Origin: Paraescarpia echinospica
Lineage: Eukaryota; Annelida; Polychaeta; Sabellida; Siboglinidae
NCBI GenBank assembly: GCA_020002185.1
Contig: CM034537.1
Coordinates: 12,258,538-12,322,537 of the forward strand
DNA length: 64,000 nt
Direction of reading: 5' to 3'
Positions 10,655 through 21,718 of the stretch are shown one piece after another. How positions within the stretch are numbered: position 1 is the stretch's first letter; the number at the start of each line of letters is the position of its first letter. A program made the translations under genes and the position numbers. The notes under the pieces were generated by a model. The model did no database searches, was not told where the DNA came from, and was given only the letters and a program-made list of their open reading frames with translations.

Positions 10655-11925
10655 TTACTACATCTCTCTGCTGTTTTTAACACGATTGATCACAGCATTT
10701 TCATTGAACGCTTATTAAAGTGGTACGGCATATCTGGTACAACTCTAAGCTGGGTTTCTTCATATCTAACTGATAGATATCAAACTGCTGCTTGGGAACT
10801 GCTTTTCCGCTGCATTGCCGGCTTTATTTGGTGTACCCCAAAGTTCAGTTCTTGGGCCTTTGCGTTTTACTCTTTACACCACGACACTAAGCTCTATTAT
10901 ACAAAGACATAACTTGGATCATCATCTTTATGCTGATGATACTCACATCTACATTTCGTTGGCTACCCTGGATACAAATCGCTTCCTTAACCAACTTAGT
11001 GATTGCCTTCAAGATATCTTCCACTGGATGACTGACAGCAAGTTGAAATTAAACACAAATAAAACTGAATTGATCCTTATTGGTACTCCAGTGCAGCGTA
11101 GTAAACTGGGTGTTTTTCCCTATGCATATTTTGAATCAGTATATCACGCCAGCAACCTCGGTGCGGAATTTAGGAGTGATCTTTGATAGTAACTTCAATT
11201 TCCGACAACACATATCTCAAACATGTCGCTGCTGTTTTTATTATATTCGTGATCTTCGCAGTATTCGCCGGTATATGTCATTTTCTGTTGCTAAAACTAT
11301 TGCAACAGCGCTTGTTAGCAGCAGACTTGACTATTGCAATTCCCTCCTTTATAATAATGCTAGCAAGGATATCAGAAAACTTCAGCGTGTCCAAAATTGT
11401 CTAGCAAGAATAGTTACAAGATCTCCTCGTTTTTTCTCGCTCTGTACCACTTTTGAAGTATTTCCATTGGCTTCCTGTACCGTATCGTATACTATTTAAG
11501 ATCTGTACCATTACATACCAGGCACTGTCTATTAAGCAACCATCTTATTTGCATTCATTGCCTACTCCTGTAAGAAAACCTATCCAGCTTCGATCATCTA
11601 GTTCTGACCTACTTTTTGTTCTTAGAGTCAACACTAACATTGGAACTAGGGCTTTTTCTGTTGCTGCACCAACTCTTTGGAATATGCTCCTTCTTAGTGT
11701 TAGATCGGTTGAAAATATTACAAAACTCCGTCGTCATTTAAAAATTTATCTTTACAACCTTGTTTATTCACCATAGCTCCCTAGCGCCTTGGCACATCTG
11801 TTGACAACTGGAATACTGCTTATGGATTTTGAGATTAACCAATCGTTTTGTTTTTATTCGCCTCTGACCTTGGTTTCCAAGGATTTAGGCGCAATAGAAA
11901 TTATATTTTTATTATTATTTTTATT
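10655..11925 (+). pseudogene. 5'-truncated L2/CR1-like LINE, reverse transcriptase and 3' UTR
   Basis: Conserved RT blocks appear in order across two or three frames. FNTIDHSIFIERLLKWYGI is motif A (D in NTID). [17 protein letters not shown] is motif [11 protein letters not shown] near 10927 holds the catalytic YADD. Then come [42 protein letters not shown] and the terminal FHWLPVPYRILFKI and RAFSVAAPTLWN. At least three frame changes separate them, so it is inactive. There is no endonuclease, so the copy is truncated near 10655. The 3' UTR (11780-11925) ends in a T/A-rich (TTA)n tail and matches remnants at 8.3 and 14.5 kb. Confidence 0.85.
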
Positions 11926-12249
11926 AATAACATACACCTGCACCGTCGACACGTCCGTAGAGCGTACGTGACCATTTGACGGAAATTGTACTACTTTACC
12001 GATGCTATTTACTTTTGCTTTTGTAAAAGTTGTTTGTGGATGCGGTAATTAAACAACGTAAGTGACATAAACAGAAGCAGCCATATGAATGAAAACTTTC
12101 TTTGCAAATTTTCAGCTGAGACAAACCTTTACAAACTGAAGTATCACACTCAAAACAATATAAGACAAAGGAGAGTTATTTTTTACAAAACACTGACTGC
12201 AAACTCGGCGCACATAACGACATAGCGGGTTTTGTTGCGTTTGGTTCTG

Positions 12250-12875
12250 GTGCTTCTGTTTCTTAACCTTTTTTTAGTCGCGACCTAAATTCCAGTCGTG
12301 AGACTTGTTGGCGACCCATGCCTTTAAGATGTTAACTTGTGATAAATGATGAAAACAAATAATGATGAAAGAAACAGGCAAAACAAAAAACAAATGAGGA
12401 ATGAGAGCATTTAATAAATGTACTTGCTGAGGTAACAGGAGGCACCACCAAGTCAGCGCCGCTCATGGGCTTATCGACGTGGGAAAAGGACACCATTTTC
12501 AAATAGAAAGCAACTATGGCGGATTAAATCGGGAAGATTATACGATTTCGACAACGTTTGAAGAATATTAGACCCACACTAACGCATTTCATACTAGTTA
12601 TAACAAGGAGGCAGACATTCCAATATATACTATTATAGTGTCACTGGACATGCTGGTTAATGCAATATTTGTCTGTGAAAATGTACAAAAACAAAATCGA
12701 AGTGCGACTTTTAAAATTCATGCAACAGAATAAATAATTCGTCTCGCATGCATGTGGTACGGGAAAGCAGAATAATAACGAAAATTTCGGAGTCGCTGGA
12801 AACTCTTGGCGACTCACTCGAAATGGTTTGGCAACCCGATTTTGCGTCGCGACCCAGGGGTTACGAACCGCTAAT
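12250..12875. mobile_element. probable degenerate hAT-like MITE
   Basis: The left side reads TTTCTTAACCTTTTTTTAGT, then CGCGACC. The reverse complement of the right side reads GCGGTTCGTAACCCCTGGGT, then CGCGACG. Both fit the common hAT-MITE end GGTTCTTAACC...GTCGCGACC. The exact termini and target duplication are not clear. Confidence 0.45.
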
Positions 12876-13183
12876 TTTATCAAATAGTACCTTTGCAAAT
12901 TGTTATCCAATTCAAACTCAGTGTTCGGTAATATTTAGTATTTCCGCAATCGGTTGTCATGCGGTTTTGGAACAACCAATAACCTCGTCATGACGTAACA
13001 GAATAGTTTCAGTCATAATGAAACTAAGTTTCATGTTACAGAAATCATGCCATCAAGTTTGAAATGTGACACGATGTAATTGAAGTGCTTTATACATCTA
13101 CAAACCACTATATTGAAGGACTAAATGAGAAAACACATTCAAACAAGTGGTATTGTATTTATGCAATCTACACAATGCGCGCC

Positions 13184-13333
13184 ATTCAACTCATAAAATT
13201 GAAAGTCGATAAAAGTGCCAAGTGTTATAATGAGTGCAAACTAAACGAAACTATTCCCATTCAACTCATAAAATTGAAAGTCGATAAAAGTGCCAAGTGT
13301 TATAATGAGTGCAAACTAAACGAAACTATTCCT
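13184..13333. repeat. two tandem copies of a 75-bp unit
   Basis: Units start at 13184 and 13259 (ATTCAACTCATAAAATTGAA...) and are virtually identical, so the duplication is recent. Confidence 0.9.
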
Positions 13334-13364
13334 ATATAAGGCGATATCCGGTCCTTCTAACTGC

Positions 13365-13600
13365 TGAAATAAAGTAAAGTACTTGGAAACGTTCAGCCCC
13401 ATTACATTTACTACGCATAATAACCACTACTCTTTACAGTTATAGGTGTTCATTTGTACAGCTGAATGAACTGAAGCAACGTTGAGTAAGTGACATTCAC
13501 CAGCCTTTAAAAAGGCAGCAGGATAATTAGAAACGGGATTCTCTGTACTGAGAGTCTGGTGTTTCAACTACTATACTACTGCGCCCCGCACACTAATACG
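13365..13600 (-). mobile_element. SINE copy (tRNA-derived), internally deleted
   Basis: On the plus strand it starts with an AAAGTAAAGTA tail, then TTTACAGTTATAGGTGTTCA and CAGCTGAATGAACTGAAGCA. It ends in a tRNA-like head (GGGATTCTCTGTACTGAGAG and following). Order and wording match the better SINE at 26280-26612. The B-box is damaged and some core is missing. Confidence 0.65.
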
Positions 13601-13944
13601 ATTGAGAGGTACCTCACAAGTAAAGGAACAAATTGATGTCGCCAATGGTTTTTGTTTGCAAAATATCTTCGTCTTAGATATCCAAACTAATACATACAGA
13701 AGAATTGTGAAATACAACGGGAAAATATCGAATGTCTTTAGTGTTTACCCGTTATATAGATAGGATGGGGTGCCTTAAGATTGGCCAAGTCAGTACCGTA
13801 ACTTGAAGGAATTATTTTGTACGTATTTCATTTTCAATATTCGATAGGATGCATCTTCTTAGATTACTTTATTACAATGTCCATCTGCTCATTAAGGTGT
13901 TTTTTTTAAGTTACATTTTTATATATTTATATTTCACCTTTCTG

Positions 13945-14000
13945 CTCTGTCGCCAGTGTTTGTGTCAGCATCGCAAAGGACCAGTCAGAGCCCTATCTAG
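13945..14000 (+). repeat. inverted partner of the 14235-14292 terminal exon sequence
   Basis: GTCGCCAGTGTTTGTGTCAG, then CATCGCAAAGGACCAGTCAG and AGCCC, is about 85% identical to the reverse complement of 14240-14290. That region forms the last codons of the secreted-protein gene if its last exon reads to the TAA at 14248. It could be a small inverted duplication or a dispersed repeat. Confidence 0.55.
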
Positions 14001-14247
14001 GGATACTGCAGCGAGTTACAAGAAGCCTGTCACGTGATCACTGCCCGCCAAAGACAAACAAAAATACGAGCGTGAATTAATTTCATAATGTTTTAGTTCT
14101 TTCTCCAAAATTATCCAAAATATGGTTAGTTAGGTTACTGTACATTAATTCATTGTGAGTAGCGTACGGTGTGGATGGTTGACGTTGCGGTAGTGATGAG
14201 ATGAATGACGATTATGATATGTTGTATTGGTGTAGATGGGGCTCTGA

Positions 14248-14465
14248 TTAGTCCGTTGCGGTGCTGACACAAACATTGGCGACATCAGTCTGCCCCTTTC
14301 CTCGTGATTGACCCAGAGACTGACCAGAGATACACTTGGTATTGTTACTCCACTCGTTCGCCCAGTCCCGGCACACTCCGCACACCAGGTAGTCGCCGCA
14401 GATCTTCGCCGTCGTGTCGATGAAGTTCATGTTACATTCGCCCATCTGAGCCACGTCAGTTGTTG
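14248..14465 (-). CDS. secreted cysteine-rich protein, exon 3 (mature domain)
   Basis: Mature part of a small secreted protein whose first exons are at 21381-21401 and 16642-16693. The acceptor TTTACAG ends at 14466. The exon opens in phase 1, matching the single leftover base of the signal exon. It begins with the acidic/polar TTDVAQMGE, then has cysteines spaced C-x11-C-x5-C-x2-C-x12-C (segments CNMNFIDTTAKIC, CGDYLVCGVC and SNNTKC). It either ends at the donor-like G|GTCAGT at 14325 or reads through to TAA 14248, which adds a Gly/Ser-rich tail with a sixth cysteine. One N-glycosylation sequon is possible (NNT). The cysteine pattern vaguely recalls Kazal-like domains but I could not assign a family. 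Function unknown. Confidence 0.6.
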
Positions 14466-14479
14466 CTGTAAATGTGACG

Positions 14480-14645
14480 ATGATGATAACAATTATAATA
14501 ATAAAAATAACAACAAGGTATCTTATTTTGCGTCTAAATCTTTGGAAAGCAAGCTCAGAGGCGCATCTAGACAACAGGCCGGGTTGGTCGATTTCAAACT
14601 CGGTAAGCAGTATTCGAGTTGTCATCAGATGGATAGATACGCCAC
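14480..14645 (-). mobile_element. 3' end remnant of L2/CR1-like LINE family
   Basis: The minus strand reads CATCTGATGACAACTCGAAT, then ACTGCTTACCGAGTTTGAAA, TTTCCAAAGATTTAGACGC and an A/T trinucleotide tail. It is clearly homologous to the 3' UTR at 11795-11925. It lies in the intron just upstream of exon 3 of the secreted gene and belongs to the same family as the remnant at 8297. Confidence 0.8.
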
Positions 14646-14874
14646 GGAACTACGGTGGATAAGCAAAGCTATAAAGGTAAGTTTCTAAATAATAATAATA
14701 ATTATTATTATTATTACATAACCAATACCCATCCCATCCAGTCAGCATGTCCGAGTAACAGCAAAGGTACCATATTATCATTACTGCCATACAAATAACA
14801 CGAGCAACGAAGGCTTCCTTGACAATTAAATACAATACATAATATGTGTGTAAATAATTTCAACTAAGCTGAAG

Positions 14875-15874
14875 NNNNNNNNNNNNNNNNNNNNNNNNNN
14901 NNNNNNNNNNNNNNNNNNNNNNNNNNNNNNNNNNNNNNNNNNNNNNNNNNNNNNNNNNNNNNNNNNNNNNNNNNNNNNNNNNNNNNNNNNNNNNNNNNNN
15001 NNNNNNNNNNNNNNNNNNNNNNNNNNNNNNNNNNNNNNNNNNNNNNNNNNNNNNNNNNNNNNNNNNNNNNNNNNNNNNNNNNNNNNNNNNNNNNNNNNNN
15101 NNNNNNNNNNNNNNNNNNNNNNNNNNNNNNNNNNNNNNNNNNNNNNNNNNNNNNNNNNNNNNNNNNNNNNNNNNNNNNNNNNNNNNNNNNNNNNNNNNNN
15201 NNNNNNNNNNNNNNNNNNNNNNNNNNNNNNNNNNNNNNNNNNNNNNNNNNNNNNNNNNNNNNNNNNNNNNNNNNNNNNNNNNNNNNNNNNNNNNNNNNNN
15301 NNNNNNNNNNNNNNNNNNNNNNNNNNNNNNNNNNNNNNNNNNNNNNNNNNNNNNNNNNNNNNNNNNNNNNNNNNNNNNNNNNNNNNNNNNNNNNNNNNNN
15401 NNNNNNNNNNNNNNNNNNNNNNNNNNNNNNNNNNNNNNNNNNNNNNNNNNNNNNNNNNNNNNNNNNNNNNNNNNNNNNNNNNNNNNNNNNNNNNNNNNNN
15501 NNNNNNNNNNNNNNNNNNNNNNNNNNNNNNNNNNNNNNNNNNNNNNNNNNNNNNNNNNNNNNNNNNNNNNNNNNNNNNNNNNNNNNNNNNNNNNNNNNNN
15601 NNNNNNNNNNNNNNNNNNNNNNNNNNNNNNNNNNNNNNNNNNNNNNNNNNNNNNNNNNNNNNNNNNNNNNNNNNNNNNNNNNNNNNNNNNNNNNNNNNNN
15701 NNNNNNNNNNNNNNNNNNNNNNNNNNNNNNNNNNNNNNNNNNNNNNNNNNNNNNNNNNNNNNNNNNNNNNNNNNNNNNNNNNNNNNNNNNNNNNNNNNNN
15801 NNNNNNNNNNNNNNNNNNNNNNNNNNNNNNNNNNNNNNNNNNNNNNNNNNNNNNNNNNNNNNNNNNNNNNNNNN
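14875..15874. other. assembly gap (1000 N)
   Basis: Exactly 1000 N, a placeholder length. It lies inside the second intron of the secreted-protein gene, so extra exons could be hidden here. Confidence 0.99.
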
Positions 15875-16641
15875 TATATCCTTTTATATTTTGTCTGATG
15901 TGCAAAAAGGTTTAAATTTAGGGTTAGATTGAAGGTAGTTTTAACAAGACTGACACCAGGTGTTTCCATGCATGTATAAGTGGAGTGATAGCATGAAGCT
16001 ATCTCCAAGAAAAATGGCTCTGTGGCAAGTTGGGTTGTTAGGCGGGGATATCATTTTTAACTCATTTCAATTTGTTTTGACAACTAACATACTATTATTG
16101 TATATATGTTTTAGGCTGACACGGTTTTGTTTTCGTAACTTTAGGATGTGCTTTGTTTTGATTGTGGATAAATATTGTATAATATTTTATGAAAAACGTT
16201 TCAGCATCCGAACGTTTTCCTCTCGAAAGGGAATTGAAACCGTACGAAATTGCACTGCATGTAGTAAACAGTTTTTCTGGCCAAATATTGATGTTCCTTA
16301 GCTTCAGATAGTTTAAATCTAGCTTAATTTTAAGTTATATATTGTATATGTATTGTACCAGTGCACTTGTATAGTATGGGGAATGCTATTTATAACTTTA
16401 TAACTTCTTGCATTTCCCTTCATCATTTTTTATTGTTAAATGCTTAACTATAATTTTAATTGTTCCATTGTTTATGGTGGATTAGCTTACACATGTGCAT
16501 ATTTAAACCTTATTTGAAATTAAACTTTGTACTTATGTTAAATAAATTAACTTCAATTAAATAAAGCTGCGAGTAAGACATACCGCAACCGAAAGCGAGC
16601 CAAACGACGTACCAGTACCTCATTGTATGTCCTGCACTTAC
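15875..16641. other. intronic AT-rich sequence, nothing recognised
   Basis: Between the gap and the signal exon I see only short incidental open frames and no terminal repeats. Confidence 0.5.
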
Positions 16642-16693
16642 CATTGATGCCGTGCAGGAACAATGCCACCAACAACAGGACGAAACACGTGTT
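16642..16693 (-). CDS. secreted cysteine-rich protein, exon 2 (signal peptide)
   Basis: A 52-nt exon bounded by an acceptor (TTTGTTCATTACAG) and a perfect donor (GTAAGT). It reads NTCFVLLLVALFLHGIN plus one base, the hydrophobic core of a signal peptide. The leftover base joins exon 3 in phase to give Ala. Its start is in phase 0, which fits exon 1 at 21381-21401 (MKKAAQV). Signal cleavage would fall near the exon 2/3 junction, so exon 3 supplies the whole mature protein. Confidence 0.6.
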
Positions 16694-16974
16694 CTGTAAT
16701 GAACAAATAAACACATTATGTTGATGATTACACGAATGAGATCGGTTTTAGTGAAAGGACGCAACATTATCTATGTAGTTTAGTCCTTAGGACTATCCAG
16801 AACGCTTCGAGTTTCATCTCCATATGCTTTTGAGAATAACTCCTTTTGAGAATAACTCACTTATCTTCTCTAACACGTATTAACGCAACGTAGTAAGTTG
16901 TAACAGTTTCTCCTTTAAGAACCGTTATCCACAGTTGTGTGAAGAAGTAGAATGTTGTCAACTCGGCAGAAGAG

Positions 16975-18040
16975 TTCGGTGTTAAAACGGAGAGTCTCAA
17001 GAAGAAATTGACGAGGAGTCGATTAAATGAGGCTGAGGATGTTGAAAAATGGGAAGGGAACAGCCAGTGAAGAAGGCTTATTCCCACCGTGTGAAAGGTA
17101 GGACGAGACGAGGAAGACCAATATTGAAATGGGATGGTTGTATGTGGAGTAAATAGGCGGGACTAGGCAGGCAGTGGAGAAGCAGAGCGAGTTTGGGAGA
17201 GGAAGGGAGACTCGTGAGGGAGACGGCAGTGAAGTATGGTCAGTGACTCTAGGAGAAATAAAACAAAACTCACATATATTAGGCCAGTCTCACATAGATC
17301 TACATGGATAAAGAGGAGATCAATAACTGTGGATCGCATCCTCTTATTGTAATACACGTACACCTTCGTTATTCTGTAATGTTGTTACTCCTGGCAATGT
17401 GATATTTACATAAGTGGCAACAATTCAAAATATACACCAATAATTAATGGTATCTTCTGCAAAATTAGAATTATTTTGCATTCTTATTTAATATTAAATA
17501 TATGCGTAAGTTGTGACTCTTGTGATGTTCGCCGCGATGCCGAACGCTGGATGAACAATGGCGGTAGATGGACGACAACGCTAACAGTTATGCGAAATGT
17601 TGATTGACGCGCATTCGGCTTAGCTTTTGATCTGCTAATCTCCCGCACCACCGTGACTGACAGGTGGCGTCTTCAACTAGGTTTTTATCAATAATGACCG
17701 CTTCTGTCGACTGATGATCTGTTAGTACACTCAGTTGCGTGGAGCTGTCCAATGACGTTGTATGCTCCTTATTTTGTATTATAGTGTTCGTGATAATAGA
17801 ATATATATGTTGAATGTCTACTGTCCGCCAAATTGCGTTTAACAAACCATAAGCAGTAATTGCTATTGAAATGTTTCGCCCATGAAACATCGCGGCCCTA
17901 TACAAACTTTCAAATTGTAAACACATCTGTTACAGAGGCAGGCGACACTAACAGCAATTTCCGCTGGTTTCCGCAACCGGGGGTGAGGGACAACTCACTC
18001 AGTGAACGTCCTTCTAATACTAACCACCCGTAGGAATGGC
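16975..18040 (+). mobile_element. LINE 3' end: ORF2 C-terminus plus about 750-bp 3' UTR
   Basis: Near 17047 a frame reads MGREQPVKKAYSHRVKGRT, then RRGRPILKWDGCM, the carboxy tail typical of LINE reverse transcriptases. A stop follows, then LVRETAVKYGQ-stop near 17240. The following 700 bp match 24335-25060 in the same orientation (shared words include TGACTGACAGGTGGCGTCTT and GTTACAGAGGCAGGCGACAC). This marks them as the family's 3' UTR. The copy is truncated and decayed and lies in the first intron of the secreted gene. Confidence 0.7.
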
Positions 18041-18988
18041 ATAGCAATACTTTCTAATTGGCGATGGCTTAGCGATGTTCTCTGTTTTGGGCTTCCATCG
18101 TTCACCGCAACGGACAACCGTATCGCAGTGGGTTGGTTATGGTGATGTGGTTGACGCCAATGATGGTGATGGTAGCATTCGTATTGATTGTAACATTTCA
18201 TTTTTTAAACCACGATATCTTCTAAGTGCAGTCTGTACCTTTCCCTCTACGTGCCCACGGTTTGCGTGCTTGCCTGGTGAACACACAAGGACAGACGACG
18301 GTTTGTTGATGACGACCGTCACAACACCTTCTTGTTTCCTTCGAAACGCTTCCTGCTGCCGTCTTTAACATTCGTGACCGCGTCTCGGGCGAACGCGTTT
18401 AGTGTATTTTAATATCCACTGCGCGCAATATACGTGCTATTGCATTACCAGAGTAATTTTTGCAGAGTAATATTCCGCATGCCATTAAAAACTGAGCGGT
18501 TGTAATTAATCGGCCAACTGCTTCTAATTCCCAACGACTGAAAACGAGAATATCGCTTCGTAAGTACATCGTTTGACACCAATTAGCACTGGACATTGTA
18601 TTAAGAAGACTATCGATGGCCTCGGTAATGCATTATTGGTTATTCCTCAGTCGTACAGCGGCGTCGTGTTTTGCAGGGTTGTTTACTAGTCTTTACAAAC
18701 ACACGTGTCAGCTATTATCTTTTTTTATTAATTCCCCCGTGCACGGTTGCTAGGGAAGCTTTGCCATAACAGGAAATCTAACGACAAAATCAGAAAGGAC
18801 GGCACTGCTGCAATCAATATATGTAGCCGCGCGTCAACAGTGCGGGCGGCCAATAACGACCGAAACTGGGACAAAACGGTGGCTGAGACACTAACAAAAA
18901 TGATGTTAATTTTACTATCAAGTATTAACGTGTGCACAGTTGTCCATAATTATACTAAGTGAATCGAGAACCGGCCGTTGCCCCGGTG

Positions 18989-18989
<1 letters not shown>
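18041..18989. other. no recognisable feature
   Basis: Moderately GC-balanced sequence with several 60-100 codon open frames on both strands. None has conserved motifs or paired splice signals. Confidence 0.45.
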
Positions 18990-18992
<3 letters not shown>

Positions 18993-19086
<94 letters not shown>

Positions 19087-19210
19087 TTTGTGTGTGTGTG
19101 TGTGTGTGTGTCTGTGTGTGTGTATGTGTGTCTGTGTGTCTGTGTTTGTGTGCGTGTGCGTGTGCGTGTTTGTGTTTCTGTGCGTGTTTGTGTGCGTGTT
19201 CGTGTGCGTT
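18993..19210. repeat. (GT)n microsatellite with degenerate right half
   Basis: About 90 bp of pure GT followed by about 125 bp of GT interrupted by TTTG, TCTG and TGCG. It directly abuts the element at 19217. Confidence 0.95.
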
Positions 19211-19216
19211 TGGTAT

Positions 19217-19739
19217 CAGTGCTGCGCCGAAGTATTTTGAAATGTACATATATACAAGTACTTTTAATTGACAACGTACTTAAGTACAAGTGTATAACGG
19301 TTTTCGGAACGTTCTTAAGTATAGACAAAGTACTTTTTAAAAGTACTTAAGTACAAGTACTTTTGGTGGAGCCAATTGTATAACGGATTATGGAGTTAGG
19401 ATTGGTGTTTATTAACTCTAGCTGAATTACCAAGTGCACACCTGTATAAATGTATTGATGTACGACCTCCAGCAACAATATCTCAGTGTCTCTATTGTCC
19501 ATAAGGGCCACTGGGGATTGGAAGGTGACCGAATCATTGATGTGATACTACATGATCACAATATATTCAATATATATATAAAGTACTTAAAAGTACTTAA
19601 ACGAACTTGAAATTGAAGTAAATTTGCAATGTACTTAACTACAAGTACAAGTACTTTTGTTATTTCGCAAATGTGCTTAAGTACAAGTATAAGTACTCAA
19701 AAATTACACTTAAGTACAAAGTATTCCCGCGCAGACCTG
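19217..19739. mobile_element. hAT-like non-autonomous element (MITE), about 520 bp
   Basis: The left end CAGTGCTGCGCCGAAGTATT and the reverse complement of the right end CAGGTCTGCGCGGGAATACT match at 14 of 20 positions and start with CAG. Both subterminal regions are dense in AAGTACTT and ACTTAAGTACAAG words, as expected for transposase-binding repeats. Both flanks end or begin with GTAT, but a clean 8-bp duplication is not visible. It has no coding capacity. Confidence 0.6.
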
Positions 19740-19804
19740 GTATGTATGCGTATATGTGTATTTTTGTGTGTGTGCACGTGAATGCGTATGCGTATTTGTA
19801 TGTA

Positions 19805-19807
<3 letters not shown>

Positions 19808-19840
<33 letters not shown>

Positions 19841-19852
19841 TATATATATATC
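19808..19852. repeat. (TA)n microsatellite
   Basis: TA run within GT/TA-rich sequence that follows the hAT-like element. Confidence 0.85.
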
Positions 19853-20514
19853 ATCATCATCGTCATTATCCAAGTTGACATACAATGCAAGAATTACACA
19901 AATGAGCTGTAATTTATATTTCATCTTGTTTTGTACAGCAAACAAATGTTCTAAATGTTGTCAAAATATGAGTACTTTCGCACAGTCTCTTGCATTTTAA
20001 AAGATGTCGTATATATTAAAGATTTGTTTTGGCGTAACTAAGATGGATGTAATTTTAAAACATTAAAAGCATGACAAACTGAGCTCACAACGATGTTTCA
20101 ATTAATACCTAATGTATGATACTTCAACATAACTCTCAAACGTGGTAACACAACTATAACCCGAAAAAGGGAGGACGGGGTGCCAACGCATTCACCCCAC
20201 CCCAGTCTGCGTGGTTGTCATGCGAATAAATTGGGTTTTCACACGTAGCTTTGTAAACGTGACTTTGCAGAAGAAGCAGGAGCGGATGCCTCGATGCAAT
20301 GTGAAGGATGGCTGGATATAGACACATAATCGAAAGATAAAGGGAACGTTGCTAAGTTCGTGTGTTTCAACATCTTACCTATGGCCGACAGGACAGGCGA
20401 TGACTGAAAAACTAAAAGAGAAAGTTCAAGCTTGTAAAAACAACAGGGTTTGTGTAATTGCATGGGAGAAGAGAATAGACGAGGGAACAATGGAGGAACT
20501 GAGGGAGGAGGTTT

Positions 20515-20740
20515 CTATGCTATAAACTTTCAAGATGAAGCTCGTGAGTAGTCGGCTAAAGGTTTACGGGCACGTGGAACGAATGGCGACAGAACGGTTA
20601 ATGTAGAGTGCGGATGCCTTCAAAGTCGAAGGTAAAAAGAAACGACGACGACAAGTCTGTGATGGGAGGATAATGGAGAGACATCAGGAAGGATTGGGTG
20701 TGTAGTGGAGAACGGAGAGAAATAGGGGGAGGTGGCTGAA
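20515..20740 (+). pseudogene. LINE ORF2 C-terminal remnant
   Basis: The translation near 20545 gives SRLKVYGHVERMATERLM, a stop, then FKVEGKKKRRRQV. This fits the RL-w-GHV-RM...v-gkRrRGrp tail of LINE proteins. No RT core is present. Confidence 0.65.
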
Positions 20741-21380
20741 TAAACCATGATGAGACAGCAGTGCAAGCAGGTCCTTAGCGAGGATTGTGAGATTTTTAAA
20801 TTTACCCGTTCTCATTTTTAATATATTTGTGTTCATAAAAAAACCCCGTTGCAAGTGCATTGGGCACTGGCTTCGGAACGTGGTGAATATTAGAGGGTGA
20901 GACTCTCTGAAAACCTCAAACTTCACCCTTTTGCGGACTCTCTGAAATCGTCTAACTGCACACCCCTGAGGCTCGAACAATACTCTAACTTCAAACTACA
21001 CTCCTGCATTCGCACATTACAAGGCCCGCTATATGACAACGCAAGCCCTAATATGACCTCGTTATTGGGAAAATGAAACCATGATCCAACACAAGAACAC
21101 TGAGTCTGAAAAACAAAACAGTGTATACAAAGACCAAAACACCAGTTGCGAGTTTCCAAAACCCCGTACCAGTAACTGGACAACTGGTCTTTGGTTAAAG
21201 GCCTGAGTGCAAGAACAGTGAACAAAACCATACGAAAATACAAGGAACAAATAAATCGATGACCGTTACCGAGGCCAGCTTCACAGTGGCCTTTATCGGA
21301 AAAAGAGGCGAACAACAACAACAACAACAACAACACGACTGACGTACACTTGTGCACAGAGGAGCAAGTAGGGTACTTAC
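20741..21380. other. intron of the secreted gene; no separate feature
   Basis: A 168-codon minus-strand open frame (20923-21429) overlaps exon 1. It shows no conserved motif and contains a run of Leu from (CAA)n/(TTG)n at 21315-21335. I treat it as chance. Confidence 0.4.
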
Positions 21381-21401
21381 AACTTGTGCTGCTTTCTTCA
21401 T
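21381..21401 (-). CDS. secreted cysteine-rich protein, exon 1 (start codon)
   Basis: The ATG at 21401-21399 is followed by six codons (MKKAAQV) and a perfect donor GTAAGT. A positively charged MKK start is the normal N-region of a signal peptide, and the exon ends in phase 0. The hydrophobic H-region is in phase 0 in the next exon at 16642-16693. The upstream 5' UTR or promoter is not resolved. The pairing of exons is inferred from phase and logic, not from transcript data. Confidence 0.5.
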
Positions 21402-21718
21402 GATGCGCGCCAACAAACCCACCGTTCACGTCCAGTACTACGCTTGCTCATGTGCGGGACGAGAGTTTGTTGTGCTGAGCGGTCGTTCTACTCGGGGAGG
21501 CAGTTGCCATAGCACCAGGAAATTGCATGACCACGTTGACATGGAACCTAGAGTACCAAGGCCGTAACAAACATCGCGCAGATTAATCATGAATAATGCG
21601 CTCAATTGACAATATGTCACCGTGACCCACATATGATGCTTTTAGTGATCACTGGTCCATTGCCGCTAGAACTTTTTTGACGATCTTGTAAGAAATACAG
21701 TAACCCTCCTTGAGTGGA

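Noticed and set aside
18940..19350. Cys/Val and His/Thr repeat proteins
   Set aside because: Translations of (GT)n in each frame.
20923..21429. 168-codon minus-strand protein
   Set aside because: No conserved motif and a repeat-derived Leu run. It overlaps the short exon 1 of the secreted gene, which has better splice and signal-peptide logic.
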